A DNA stretch of 35,802 nucleotides, taken from Flavobacteriales bacterium. Its GTDB lineage: Bacteria; Bacteroidota; Bacteroidia; UBA10329. Location of the stretch: assembly GCA_018402015.1 (NCBI GenBank), contig JAGYJL010000023.1, positions 1 to 35,802 of the forward strand. The letters are read 5' to 3'. The notes under the pieces were generated by a model that was given only the letters and a program-made list of their open reading frames with translations, had not been told where the DNA came from and ran no database searches. The translations under genes and the position numbers were made by a program. Of this stretch, positions 1-8,947 are shown piece after piece (positions within the stretch are counted from its first letter, which is position 1; the number at the start of each line of letters is the position of its first letter).

Positions 1-2541
1 CATTTTCAACGGACGTAGAGAATACTCGTTATTCAAAAAGTTATTCACGATAAAGGCTGCCTTTAACCATTCTGCAACTTGAAAACTGATTCTGGCATCC
101 ATTACGTAATTGCCCTTGTGTTTATCGGCAATTAGATACCTTGGGTCATCAGAGTTTTCCCAATCTGTTAACTCCGTGTCGCCCCGATATTCGATGATAC
201 CTGTATCAAACTGATCAGGACCATTCTCTTCTTTTATACTGGAATCGAGTGCATAAAGAATCTTATCAATGTTCTTCATATATCCATAGTATCTGAAAGT
301 ATAGCCAAATGCCCACTTTCTATAAGAGAACTCAACGTCCATGTTGGCCAAGTGCTGAAATCTATACTTAAGGATGTCGGTTTGTTGTATTGATGTAGAA
401 TGATGAGTGTGCTGCTGTAGCGAACCGCCCGTATTATCACGATAAAAAACACTGTCTGGATAAACAGATTGCGGGATCGTGTACGTATAACCGAGAATAA
501 CAGTGGTTCCGAATGATTTGGTAAACTGTCCGCCTCCCATAATAGAGGTTTCTACACCTCTAACACGATTTCGTCCGGTATTAAGGAATTTGAAACCAGG
601 AAGAACCACATCGTTCGAATATCGGCCCATTACAAACTCAATACTGTTCTCAAACTCTTGCCAGAATCCAACTAGGTCAAAATATCCAAAGAACTTACCA
701 ACTTTAAATCCTTGCTTGAAACCTAATTCCATATTCCAAGATGTTTCTGGTTTAAGATCAGGATTTGGGAAGACGCCCAAACCACCAGAAGTGGTTAGGA
801 TGTATTTTTCGGCAATTGTTGGGAATCGATATCCTTGACCGTAAGATGCTCTCACGTAACTTTCACGTCCGGCTTTCCAACTTAAACCTGCTCTGAAAAC
901 AGGCCGTACAACAAACTCGGTAGTGTTGATCTGAAAATATTCTCCTCTAACACCTGCAGATAGGTTCAGAACTTTAAAGAACTTCTTATCCAATTGCATG
1001 TACAGGCTAAAGTTCTTAGCATTGTTTACGCCTGAAGAATCGCCACCAACAAAAACGTCTGATTTGCTTTGAGCATAGCTACCAGCTGCTCCGGCTATAA
1101 GATTCAGATCGCTCATTTTAGAAAAAGTACGCTGAATCTGATATTCTCCATAGTACACTGTGCTCTGTACAGATTGATCGTTGGAATTATCGCTGTTGTT
1201 AAATAGAATTCTCGACCGAAAAGCGTGCTGCACACCTCGAGGCGTAACATAATTCACAAATGGATCTAAGTAAAACGTGGTTATTTCCGTAAGCGTCATT
1301 GTTCCAGGATAAGACCTGAATCTTCCAGAATCATCCCGTTCGGTAGATTGCCAAACCAAAGAGAAGTTCTTGCTACTTCTCATAAAGTTGCCATTAAGAC
1401 CATAATTCAAACCGCTGCATTTCTTACTGCGCCTTCTAATATTGAAGTTAAAACGGCCCCTAACCTCTCTTACTTGATCATTGTTTATATCTGCAACCGT
1501 GTCTGTAGGGTCGCTCCAATCAACATATCCAGTGTTTTGAAGTTGAAAGGCCCAATCTGGATTCAGTTCGACCTCTCTTACTGGTTTCTGGGGGCCGAGA
1601 TAACCGTAGTCGTAAAGAAAATTACCTCCGATAACGATGTCCCATTGATTTACCTTTCTGGAATGCATGAAGTTCATTCCCGAGAAATTGGCAACTCCAT
1701 CCCACCACTTCTTACCATTGGCAGCAGATGCATCTAAACCGAAGAAATTAGCTATCCGTTTCCCCGCACTGGCATCATCTTCCAGAATTGCACTTCTGAA
1801 ACCTGTATAGACATTGACCTTTGTTAACGGTTTGTCTTTAGGATATGCTGTTCTAACGTTTATAGCTCCGCTAAGTGCAGAAGAACCGTACAGTACGGAA
1901 GAAGCGCCTTTAATTACTTCTATCTGCTCTACATTCTCGGTAGGAATGAAACTCCATTCTGCCTTGCCTATATCGCCATTCAAAATTGGAAGATCATCGA
2001 CAAGAATAGCTACTCTACTTCCAATACCGAAACTGTAGCCGCTACCACTTCTTATCTGAGGTTCTTCATCCAATATGGTAAGACCTGGCGTCTGCTCCAA
2101 AGCAGAAGTAATATTTAAGGAATTACGATTTTCAATAAGTTCTGGCTTGATGACATTCATCGTTACCGTCAATTCTTCCAACTTCTGTTCAAACCTTCCA
2201 GCAGATACTACAACGGTTCCCAGTTGCTCTGCATTCATACCTAGAACAATATCATGAACGGTAACCTCTCCAGCACGAACAACAACTGTGCTGGTATCTG
2301 CTTTCATACCCGTAAAGGAGCAGATGAGTCTATGCGTACCAGCTGGTAAGGAAAATGAATAGTTCCCTTCAATGTCGGTTGAAGCACCTACACTTTTGTC
2401 GGATTCGAGAACTACGTTGGCACCGATAAGTGTTTCATCTGAGGCGTCATCACGCACTAAACCTTTTACTGTACCTCTATCTTGCGACCAAGCAAAACCA
2501 ACTTGGAACATGGCAAGTACGAATATTATCAGTCTTATCAT
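1..2541 (-). CDS. TonB-dependent outer-membrane receptor, C-terminus cut by window edge
   Basis: This is an outer-membrane beta-barrel receptor for TonB-driven import of a chelated metal, cobalamin or similar ligand. Reading the minus strand from 2541 gives an unbroken frame to the window edge (847 codons). In order it shows a signal peptide ending around FAWSQ, a carboxypeptidase-regulatory-like beta-sandwich (SVGASTDIEGNYSF), a plug domain (SSALSGAINV) and barrel strands. The barrel contains the late motifs YGQGYRFPTIAEKY and NPDLKPETSWN, typical of BtuB/FepA/CirA-like receptors. The last visible residues, NNFLNNEYSLRPLKM, are the usual near-terminal strand, so only some tens of residues at most are missing. 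An in-frame ATG at 2550 is an alternative start. The ligand cannot be told from the sequence. A hairpin lies directly upstream. Confidence 0.93.
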   Translation of the reverse strand, partial: MIRLIIFVLAMFQVGFAWSQDRGTVKGLVRDDASDETLIGANVVLESDKSVGASTDIEGNYSFSLPAGTHRLICSFTGMKADTSTVVVRAGEVTVHDIVLGMNAEQLGTVVVSAGRFEQKLEELTVTMNVIKPELIENRNSLNITSALEQTPGLTILDEEPQIRSGSGYSFGIGSRVAILVDDLPILNGDIGKAEWSFIPTENVEQIEVIKGASSVLYGSSALSGAINVRTAYPKDKPLTKVNVYTGFRSAILEDDASAGKRIANFFGLDASAANGKKWWDGVANFSGMNFMHSRKVNQWDIVIGGNFLYDYGYLGPQKPVREVELNPDWAFQLQNTGYVDWSDPTDTVADINNDQVREVRGRFNFNIRRRSKKCSGLNYGLNGNFMRSSKNFSLVWQSTERDDSGRFRSYPGTMTLTEITTFYLDPFVNYVTPRGVQHAFRSRILFNNSDNSNDQSVQSTVYYGEYQIQRTFSKMSDLNLIAGAAGSYAQSKSDVFVGGDSSGVNNAKNFSLYMQLDKKFFKVLNLSAGVRGEYFQINTTEFVVRPVFRAGLSWKAGRESYVRASYGQGYRFPTIAEKYILTTSGGLGVFPNPDLKPETSWNMELGFKQGFKVGKFFGYFDLVGFWQEFENSIEFVMGRYSNDVVLPGFKFLNTGRNRVRGVETSIMGGGQFTKSFGTTVILGYTYTIPQSVYPDSVFYRDNTGGSLQQHTHHSTSIQQTDILKYRFQHLANMDVEFSYRKWAFGYTFRYYGYMKNIDKILYALDSSIKEENGPDQFDTGIIEYRGDTELTDWENSDDPRYLIADKHKGNYVMDARISFQVAEWLKAAFIVNNFLNNEYSLRPLKM

Positions 2542-2560
2542 GACAAACATTTAAAATGAG

Positions 2561-2594
2561 AAAAGGGAAACGCCTTGCAAGCGTATTCCCTTTT
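2561..2594 (-). terminator. Intrinsic terminator after the T9SS cargo gene, abutting the receptor start
   Basis: On the minus strand a stem AAAAGGGAA-(T)-ACGC pairs with GCGT-TTCCCTTTT around a short loop, with one bulged base, and ends in TTTT. It lies 19 nt past the stop of the T9SS cargo gene, so it can end that transcript. It also ends only 10-19 nt before the receptor start codon, which leaves no room for a separate promoter between hairpin and start. Confidence 0.65.
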
Positions 2595-2612
2595 AGATCA
2601 ACCAACAGGCAA

Positions 2613-3521
2613 TTAAGGGTTCACAAACAAGCGCCCAGTGCCTAGTGGCTCATTATCCAATGATGTTAATCTGTATACATACACCCCAGTAGTAAGATCA
2701 CTGAGATCAATTGTTTGATTGGATTCATTCACTTTTTGAACCTTCAGTCGTTTTCCTGTTACATCAAGAATTTCGATTTCGGCCTGCATACCACGCAACA
2801 CTTGCACATTCAACTCTCCTTGAACGGGATTTGGATAAACATTCCATGTACTTTCAGTAGGAATCTCATCTATTCCTACAGTTGTGAGGAACTCGATGTC
2901 ATCAATAAAAAGAACAGACCCAACTTCAGCTTGTCCAAGACCTCCATCACCCCAACTAGAACTAAAGAACAAACTCAATTTCTCGGCACTACCCATTACC
3001 CCAGGACAAATTGCTACTGAGAATCGTGTCCATTCTGCAGCTTCATGAAGATCAAGACGTGTAAAACAGGCTGTATCTTGGTCGTTATTAGACAAGAACA
3101 TGATCTGCGAGTAAGCGGAATCGTTGTTTGCTGGTGCATATTTGTACCATCCGATCAAACTGTCAGGATATTCCTCAGTGTAAGAAATTCCACCTTCTTG
3201 GCCACCTCCCGCAGCAAGACATACCAATTGTGCAGTAGTTATTATGCCATTTGCCTTAACATTACCAAAAGCTTGAAAGGTCTCCATACGAACTGAATAT
3301 GATCCAGAATGGGCATCTGTAGACTTGGTAACAGCAAACTGATTGATCAAGGCTGTGCACTCGTTCGAAGTTCCATATCCTACTGGTTCTTCATATTGAT
3401 TCGATATAGGGCCATTAAGCGTTTCCCAATCTTCAAAATCAATATTAGGTGGCTGTGTTTGAGCGTTGATCGTCAAGAACGACACACTTACCAAAAGCGA
3501 TGTGATTAGCGTTTTTTTCAT
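2613..3521 (-). CDS. Secreted protein with type IX secretion (Por) C-terminal sorting domain
   Basis: A 302-residue exported protein. The N-terminus is a clear Sec signal peptide (MKKTLITSLLVSVSFLTINA, then QTQ). The last ~75 residues are a type A T9SS sorting domain: VYPNP near residue 228, LDVTGKRL, and the ending TGVYVYRL...GRLFVNP. Such cargo crosses the outer membrane through the Por system and is anchored or released. The middle begins FEDWETL and contains GSYSVRMETF and a later LFIDDIEFL, a beta-sandwich pattern like the carbohydrate-binding/PCMD-type domains common in Bacteroidota cargo. No catalytic motif is visible, so a binding or adhesion role is inferred. A -7 box lies 27 nt upstream and a terminator follows, so it is probably monocistronic. 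Confidence 0.85.
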   Translation of the reverse strand: MKKTLITSLLVSVSFLTINAQTQPPNIDFEDWETLNGPISNQYEEPVGYGTSNECTALINQFAVTKSTDAHSGSYSVRMETFQAFGNVKANGIITTAQLVCLAAGGGQEGGISYTEEYPDSLIGWYKYAPANNDSAYSQIMFLSNNDQDTACFTRLDLHEAAEWTRFSVAICPGVMGSAEKLSLFFSSSWGDGGLGQAEVGSVLFIDDIEFLTTVGIDEIPTESTWNVYPNPVQGELNVQVLRGMQAEIEILDVTGKRLKVQKVNESNQTIDLSDLTTGVYVYRLTSLDNEPLGTGRLFVNP

Positions 3522-3547
3522 TTCTGATTAACAGTTGATTAACTGAC

Positions 3548-3555
3548 CAAAGGTA
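3548..3555 (-). promoter_or_regulatory. Bacteroidota -7 promoter box (TACCTTTG) for the T9SS cargo gene
   Basis: TACCTTTG on the minus strand fits the Bacteroidota -7 consensus TAnnTTTG exactly and would start transcription about 20 nt before the start codon at 3521. No clear TTG-type -33 element is seen at the usual distance, so the call rests on the -7 box alone. Confidence 0.4.
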
Positions 3556-3637
3556 GAACTCTACCCCTGACCGCCCATTGATATTTATCCACACTATTTT
3601 GGGGAAAACTCATACATTCCGCCCGATTCAGACGGAA

Positions 3638-4780
3638 TTATTTGGGTGCATTCTGCTTCTGAAACAGCGATGACACTTGCTTTACCGTGTGATCTATCTC
3701 CTCTTTCGTGCTGTACTTACTAAAAGAGAAACGAATAGCTGGTCGTTTTGGGTCGCGGGTCAATTCTGCAAGTACATGCGAACCTACATTACTGCCCGAT
3801 GAACATGCACTCCCGCCCGATGCTGAGATACCCATTATATCAAGATTGAACAGTAGCATTTCGGAAATGGGAGTATCTGGGAAACACACATTAAGAACGG
3901 TGTAAAGAGAATTACCTTCTGCGTCTCCATTAAAATGTACTCCAGGTACAGATTCTTTTAGTTGAGCGATCATGTATGTTTTGAGACCTTGGATATGCTT
4001 CTCATGTTCCTCAAGTTCGCGATAGGCTACATCCATAGCTTTAGCAAGCCCAACTATGCCATAAATATTCTCGGTTCCTCCGCGCATGTTCCGTTCCTGT
4101 GCTCCACCATGAATCATAGGCTTTATCTTAACATTGGAGTTAATATAAAGAAACCCGATTCCTTTAGGGCCATGAAACTTGTGTGCGGAAGCAGTCAGGA
4201 AGTCAATATCAAGATCGGTAAGATCGAAAGCGTAATGACACATGGTCTGCACCGTATCTGAGTGGAAATATGCGCCATTTTCTCTACACAGTGCAGAAAC
4301 CTTCTTAAGGTCGATGAGATTACCTATCTCGTTGTTGGCGTGCATCAAAGACACCAATGTTTTCTTATCCTCTTTAAGTAATTCCTCCAAGTGGCTCATA
4401 TCCACCTGACCGATCTCATTCAAACGAACAAAAGCCAACTCAACATCTTGGGTATGCTCTGCAACTTCGGCAGCATGCAAAACAGCATGATGCTCTATTT
4501 TGGAGGTTATAACGCGTATTACGCCAAGATCCCGAACGCTACACAGGATAGCCATGTTATCGGCCTCGGTTCCACCAGATGTGAAGAATATTTCTGAGGG
4601 CGATGCTTTCAGAAAGTTGGCAACCTGTCTTCTCGCCTTTTCAATCTCGGCACGAGCAGTTCTTCCATGTCCGTGTACCGATGATGGGTTGCCATAATTG
4701 TTCTGCATTACCTGACAGATCGCTTCGATCACCTCAGCATCCATCTGCGTTGTTGCAGCATTATCAAGATATACTTTCAT
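3638..4780 (-). CDS. Cysteine desulfurase (IscS/NifS family)
   Basis: A PLP enzyme that takes sulfur from L-cysteine, leaving alanine and an enzyme-bound persulfide for Fe-S clusters, thiolated tRNA and other acceptors. The 380 residues cover a full class V aminotransferase fold: LDNAATT at the N-terminus, TSGGTEADN near 68, EHHAVL with the substrate-deprotonating His at about 97, the PLP lysine in SAHKFHGPKGIG (Lys201), and the mobile-loop cysteine in SASGGSACSSGS (Cys326). The SSGS loop and overall length fit the IscS/NifS group and not SufS. No IscU, IscR or ferredoxin gene is adjacent. It lies 77 nt downstream of glmM on the same strand and may be cotranscribed with it. The IscS versus housekeeping NifS-like name cannot be settled here. 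Confidence 0.93.
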   Translation of the reverse strand: MKVYLDNAATTQMDAEVIEAICQVMQNNYGNPSSVHGHGRTARAEIEKARRQVANFLKASPSEIFFTSGGTEADNMAILCSVRDLGVIRVITSKIEHHAVLHAAEVAEHTQDVELAFVRLNEIGQVDMSHLEELLKEDKKTLVSLMHANNEIGNLIDLKKVSALCRENGAYFHSDTVQTMCHYAFDLTDLDIDFLTASAHKFHGPKGIGFLYINSNVKIKPMIHGGAQERNMRGGTENIYGIVGLAKAMDVAYRELEEHEKHIQGLKTYMIAQLKESVPGVHFNGDAEGNSLYTVLNVCFPDTPISEMLLFNLDIMGISASGGSACSSGSNVGSHVLAELTRDPKRPAIRFSFSKYSTKEEIDHTVKQVSSLFQKQNAPK

Positions 4781-4857
4781 CTTAGGGTGTTGGCTGCATA
4801 GTTAATGAGAATGAAACCTCAATATCGCATTTCCTTGACAAAATCTCAGATTTGGGA

Positions 4858-6249
4858 TTACCCTTTCATCAACTCTTTGATGTCTTCAATGATCTTGTTT
4901 GCCAAATTATTGGCTGTGCTTTCATTCGTGCTTTCACTGTAAATTCGAATGATCGGTTCTGTATTCGATTTACGAAGGTGAACCCACTCCTTATCGAATT
5001 CAATTTTCACTCCATCAATCGTATTGACGGGTTGTGCGGCATACTTCTTCTCCATTGCCGCAAGAATGCCATCCACATCGGTTTCAGGAGTCAATTCAAT
5101 CTTGTTTTTGGAGATATGATAACTAGGATAAGAAGCGCGAAGTTCGCTTGCTGTCTTTCCTGTTTTAGCCAAGTGGGTTAGGAACAACGCAATTCCAACA
5201 AGTGCATCACGCCCGAAGTGCAACTCCGGATAAATGATACCTCCATTGCCTTCTCCACCGATGACTGCATTAACGGCCTTCATCATGTTCACCACGTTCA
5301 CCTCGCCTACCGCGCTAGCGCTGTATGAGCCACCTGCTTTCTCTGTCACGTCACGCAGCGCGCGTGTTGAAGAAAGATTGGAAACTGTATTGCCCAAATT
5401 CTGACCTAAAACATAATCTGCAACGGCAACGAGTGTATACTCTTCTCCGAACATCTCGCCATCTTCGCATACCATAGCCAAACGATCCACATCTGGATCC
5501 ACCACAAAACCCACATCGGCACCGCTTTTTTTGATCACTCCAGAAAGCTCTGTTAAATGTTCCGGTAGTGGTTCTGGGTTGTGAGGGAAATGACCATTTG
5601 GTTCGCAAAAAAGCTCTGTTACCTTGCTCACTCCTAGCGCCTTCAGCAATTTCGGTAGGGCAATTCCTCCAGTAGAATTAACACAGTCGATGGCCACATG
5701 AAAAGCAGCTTCGCGAATTACATTAACATCTACCAACGGCAGATCGAGCACCATTTTTATGTGGCGATCTATATAATCTTCTATGATGGTTATTGAGCCC
5801 AAGTGATCAACATCTGCAAAATCAAAAGCTTCATTCTCAGCAATCGCCAAGAGTTCCGCTCCTTCTTCTCCTGAAATAAATTCACCTTTTTCGTTCAGCA
5901 ACTTGAGTGCGTTCCATTGTTTCGGATTGTGGCTTGCTGTAAGAATTATTCCACCATCCGCTTGCTCTGCTGGCACAGCAACTTCCACTGTAGGTGTGGT
6001 AGAAAGGCCCAGGTCAATTACATCAATTCCACAGCCAGTAAGGCTGCCAATAACCAAGCTACTGACCATTTCGCCTGATATCCGAGCATCACGTCCAACA
6101 ACCACGGTCAATTTTTTCTTACTACTTCTTTTTTTCAGAAACTCTGCATAAGCAGATGTGAATTTCACCACATCTAGCGGAGTTAATCCATCTCCAGCCT
6201 TGCCACCAATGGTTCCGCGAATTCCTGATATTGATTTGATAAGTGTCAT
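4858..6249 (-). CDS. glmM: Phosphoglucosamine mutase
   Basis: Interconverts glucosamine-6-phosphate and glucosamine-1-phosphate on the way to UDP-GlcNAc for peptidoglycan and lipopolysaccharide. All alpha-D-phosphohexomutase landmarks are present: the phosphoserine loop TASHNPKQWNALK (Ser106), the metal loop DPDVDRL, the sugar loop GEGNGG, and the C-terminal phosphate-binding RKSNTEPIIRIYSES. The first residues, LIKSISGIRGTIGG, are typical of the Bacteroidota/archaeal-type members. I chose ATG at 6249 (463 residues). The ATG at 6285 would add 12 non-conserved residues and would place the start upstream of the candidate promoter box at 6268-6275. A phosphomannomutase/phosphoglucomutase side activity cannot be excluded from sequence alone. 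Confidence 0.9.
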   Translation of the reverse strand: MTLIKSISGIRGTIGGKAGDGLTPLDVVKFTSAYAEFLKKRSSKKKLTVVVGRDARISGEMVSSLVIGSLTGCGIDVIDLGLSTTPTVEVAVPAEQADGGIILTASHNPKQWNALKLLNEKGEFISGEEGAELLAIAENEAFDFADVDHLGSITIIEDYIDRHIKMVLDLPLVDVNVIREAAFHVAIDCVNSTGGIALPKLLKALGVSKVTELFCEPNGHFPHNPEPLPEHLTELSGVIKKSGADVGFVVDPDVDRLAMVCEDGEMFGEEYTLVAVADYVLGQNLGNTVSNLSSTRALRDVTEKAGGSYSASAVGEVNVVNMMKAVNAVIGGEGNGGIIYPELHFGRDALVGIALFLTHLAKTGKTASELRASYPSYHISKNKIELTPETDVDGILAAMEKKYAAQPVNTIDGVKIEFDKEWVHLRKSNTEPIIRIYSESTNESTANNLANKIIEDIKELMKG

Positions 6250-6267
6250 GCTTGTCGAATTACGGGG

Positions 6268-6275
6268 CAAAAGTA
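6268..6275 (-). promoter_or_regulatory. Bacteroidota -7 promoter box (TACTTTTG) for glmM
   Basis: TACTTTTG on the minus strand matches TAnnTTTG and would give a leader of about 12 nt before ATG 6249, a length common in this phylum. No good -33 element is seen at 19-21 nt, so confidence is limited. It supports the shorter glmM start. Confidence 0.35.
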
Positions 6276-6420
6276 TCATTGCCAAAGAACCTCATCCGGG
6301 TCATTCACCTATTTTTGCCGCCCTTTTATACTTTTTTTAAACAATTAGTGTTGAAAATAAGAAGCTCAGTTCGCCAAGGCGTAGCGCAAATTATTCTTAC
6401 CCTTGATAAAACAGTAGGCT

Positions 6421-7827
6421 ATGCATTCAGACTCTGAAGATGAACATGATGAAGATCGACTGACCGAGTGCCTTGTGCGTTTTGAGCACATGCTCGCGAA
6501 TGACGATCAGTATTATTTCGATGTCGCAGACCTCGAAGAACTGATTGAGCATTACATGGAACGCCTCGACCTTGATAAGGCGTGGAAAGTTCTTGAGTTA
6601 GCTTCAACTCAGCACCCTCACAGCAGTGAATTTGAACTGAAACGTGCCGACATTCTGGCATTGAAAGGGGATTATGAAGAGGCAATGAAATCAATAAAAT
6701 TGCTAGAAGCCATTGCGCCAAACAATCCGGATATGCTGATAACCAAAGGCAGCATCTTTAGCAAAACAGGTAAGCACGATAAAGCTGTAGAGTTATACAA
6801 TAGAGCGCTGGAAACAGCTGAAAATCGAAGCGATGTGCGCTTACTTCTATCTTACGAATACCAGACACTTGGTAACCAACAAGAAGCGCTCAGTCAACTT
6901 AAAATAGGTTTGCTGGAGTCTCCAAAAGATCAAGGTTTGATCTACGAGATCAGCTTTCTTTTTGACATGATGGGGGAATCCAAAACAGCCATCGAGTTCT
7001 TTAAAAAGTACCTTGACGAACATCCGTATCAGTACAATGCTTGGTACAATCTTGCTACGTTCTACATTAAAGACAAAGACTTTGAGCAAGCCATTTGGGC
7101 ATTGGATCTTTGCCTGGCCGTAAATGAGAACCATCTTATGGCCCATCAGGAAATTGGCGATTGCTATTTAGAGATCGAAAATTGGGACAAGGCTGAAGAA
7201 CACTTCAATGAAGTTCTGGAATTGGACGAAGACAATGTAGATGCTCTTATTGGAATAGCGGAATGTTCTGAAGGTCGCCAAGATTTTGACCTGGCGTTTA
7301 AACGGTACAAGGAAATTGCCGAATCTGACGCTTTCCATGCCGAAGCATGGTACGGAATGGCCGTTGTACGTGAGAAACAGGAACGATACAGCGAATGTCT
7401 ACCGTACATTGAAAAGGCATTGGAAATTGATAGTTCCGACCCGGAATATTGGAATTTCCTTGCCGATCTGAAAGCCCATCAAGGAGATTATGATGATGCG
7501 CTGGATGCCTTTGATCGAGCCACGGAACTTCATCCGGAGGATATCCAATCATGGATTGCCAAGGCAGAATTGGTTTTCAATCATATTGACCGTGAAATGG
7601 GCACGGAAATACTGATGGAGGCAATGAAAATATCTCCAGAAAATGCAGAGTTGCATTACCGACAGTGTGCTTTCCTTCTAGCTTCAGGCAAGATGGTTGA
7701 AGCACTCAATTTTCTGCAAAATGGGTTGGAGTTGGATTACAACAAACACCTACTTTTGTTCGAGCAATTCCCAGAAGCTATCAACATTCCAAGAGTGATG
7801 GATCTTATTCAGATCTACGGACAGTAA
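6421..7827 (+). CDS. Tetratricopeptide-repeat protein
   Basis: A 468-residue soluble protein made almost entirely of TPR helix pairs. At least ten 34-residue units can be followed, for example EEAMKSIKLLEAIAPNNPDM, DKAVELYNRALETAENR and DDALDAFDRATELHPEDIQ. There is no signal peptide or membrane segment, so it is probably a cytoplasmic scaffold for protein-protein contacts. The N-terminus is very acidic (HSDSEDEHDED). It heads a five-gene run; its stop codon overlaps the next start by one base (TAATG at 7825-7829), which suggests translational coupling. Proteins of this type are common in Bacteroidota next to housekeeping genes, but the partner is not known, and I infer none from the neighbours. 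Confidence 0.88.
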   Translation: MHSDSEDEHDEDRLTECLVRFEHMLANDDQYYFDVADLEELIEHYMERLDLDKAWKVLELASTQHPHSSEFELKRADILALKGDYEEAMKSIKLLEAIAPNNPDMLITKGSIFSKTGKHDKAVELYNRALETAENRSDVRLLLSYEYQTLGNQQEALSQLKIGLLESPKDQGLIYEISFLFDMMGESKTAIEFFKKYLDEHPYQYNAWYNLATFYIKDKDFEQAIWALDLCLAVNENHLMAHQEIGDCYLEIENWDKAEEHFNEVLELDEDNVDALIGIAECSEGRQDFDLAFKRYKEIAESDAFHAEAWYGMAVVREKQERYSECLPYIEKALEIDSSDPEYWNFLADLKAHQGDYDDALDAFDRATELHPEDIQSWIAKAELVFNHIDREMGTEILMEAMKISPENAELHYRQCAFLLASGKMVEALNFLQNGLELDYNKHLLLFEQFPEAINIPRVMDLIQIYGQ

Positions 7828-8633
7828 TGAATTTCGACCTAAGTCACATTCCACAAAGAACTTCCAAGCCCAGAGAGGCTGGTTTAACAATGGTGATGGA
7901 CAAAGGTCTTAGCCTCCGAGAGGCTGAGAATCTTATCGAATCAAGCGATCATCTTGTTGATCTTGTGAAACTTGGATTCGGAACCTCGCTCATCACCAAA
8001 AACCTGCAGGAGAAGATCAAACTCTATCAGAATGCTGGCATTGTGGTATATCTCGGAGGAACACTTTTTGAAGCGTTTCTTATCAGAGGACAATTTGACG
8101 ATTACCGAAAATTGCTGAATAAACTAGGCATAGATACTGCCGAGGTTTCTGATGGTTCTATTGAATTGAACCACAACACCAAGTGTGAGTTGATTCATGA
8201 AATGGCCAAAGATTTCAGAACGCTTTCGGAAGTTGGCTCTAAAGAAGCAGGAATCATTATACATCCCAACAAGTGGAAAAACATGATGAAAGCTGAGCTG
8301 GAAGCTGGCTCATGGAAGGTGATTGCAGAAGCACGCGAGAGTGGAAATGTGGGTATTTACAGGCCGAATGGCTCTGCGCATGTCTCGCTCATTAGCAAAA
8401 TACTTGAAGTCATACCCAAGGATAAAATCCTTTGGGAAGCACCACAGAAAGCACAGCAGGTCTGGTTCATCAATCAGCTTGGAGCCAATGTAAATCTTGG
8501 AAACATTGCTCCTAACGAGATGATTCCGTTGGAAACGCTTCGTTTAGGTGTTCGTGGCGATACATTCTTCAACTATTTGCCAGAACGGATAGATGTGAAC
8601 AAAGTGATTGCAAAAGCGAAAAACAAGAAATGA
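7827..8633 (+). CDS. Phosphosulfolactate synthase (ComA) family protein
   Basis: A 268-residue TIM-barrel protein of the ComA family. ComA of methanogens adds sulfite to phosphoenolpyruvate to give (2R)-phospho-3-sulfolactate, the first step of one coenzyme M route. Family motifs seen are GLTMVMDKGL, DLVKLGFGTS, YLGGTLFEAF, EVSDGSIEL, EARESGNVGIY, WEAPQKAQQVWFI and the C-terminal LGVRGDTFF. These cover the whole barrel, and length equals the archaeal enzyme. No comB, comC or other sulfonate gene is nearby, and coenzyme M is not expected in this phylum, so the product may feed another sulfonate such as sulfolactate or a sulfonolipid precursor, or the substrate may have changed (plant HSA32 is a non-methanogen homologue). 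Overlaps the rhodanese gene by 4 nt. Confidence 0.85.
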   Translation: MNFDLSHIPQRTSKPREAGLTMVMDKGLSLREAENLIESSDHLVDLVKLGFGTSLITKNLQEKIKLYQNAGIVVYLGGTLFEAFLIRGQFDDYRKLLNKLGIDTAEVSDGSIELNHNTKCELIHEMAKDFRTLSEVGSKEAGIIIHPNKWKNMMKAELEAGSWKVIAEARESGNVGIYRPNGSAHVSLISKILEVIPKDKILWEAPQKAQQVWFINQLGANVNLGNIAPNEMIPLETLRLGVRGDTFFNYLPERIDVNKVIAKAKNKK

Positions 8634-8947
8634 AAGAACTGACTGTGCAACAGTTGAAGCAGATGCAAGACGCTGGCAAAGCCTTTCAGCTGATAGATGT
8701 ACGCGAACCTTGGGAGGTTGAGATCTGTACGATCGGTGCCCAACACATTCCGATGGGTGAAATTCTGAATCGAGCGAATGAGATAAAAACAGATATTCCT
8801 GTAATCGTGCATTGTAGGAGTGGTGCTCGTTCTTCCAATGTCATCAAAGCATTGGAAATGCAATTGGGCTTAACAAACCTTCATAATCTGAGAGGAGGAA
8901 TTCTCACCTGGGCCAATGAAATAGACCATAGCTTGGAACAATATTGA
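8630..8947 (+). CDS. Single-domain rhodanese-like sulfurtransferase
   Basis: A 105-residue one-domain rhodanese that carries sulfur as a persulfide on its active cysteine. The sequence has the opening LIDVREPWEVEICTIGAQHIP and the active loop HCRSGARSS with Cys62, followed by the closing NLRGGILTWANEID. The length is that of GlpE/PspE-like single-domain proteins, without a signal peptide. It overlaps the ComA-like gene by ATGA (8630-8633) and the DUF368 gene by TGATG (8945-8949). Its position next to a sulfite-using enzyme family could mean a shared sulfur route, but this is inference; rhodaneses are often found in unrelated operons. Confidence 0.92.
   Translation: MKELTVQQLKQMQDAGKAFQLIDVREPWEVEICTIGAQHIPMGEILNRANEIKTDIPVIVHCRSGARSSNVIKALEMQLGLTNLHNLRGGILTWANEIDHSLEQY

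Noticed and set aside
5351..5608. Minus-strand frame inside glmM with Arg/Cys-rich product
   Set aside because: It is an overlapping-frame shadow of glmM with low-complexity translation and no start context.
6250..6285. Longer glmM with 12 extra N-terminal residues
   Set aside because: The extra residues are not part of the family, and the candidate promoter box lies within them.
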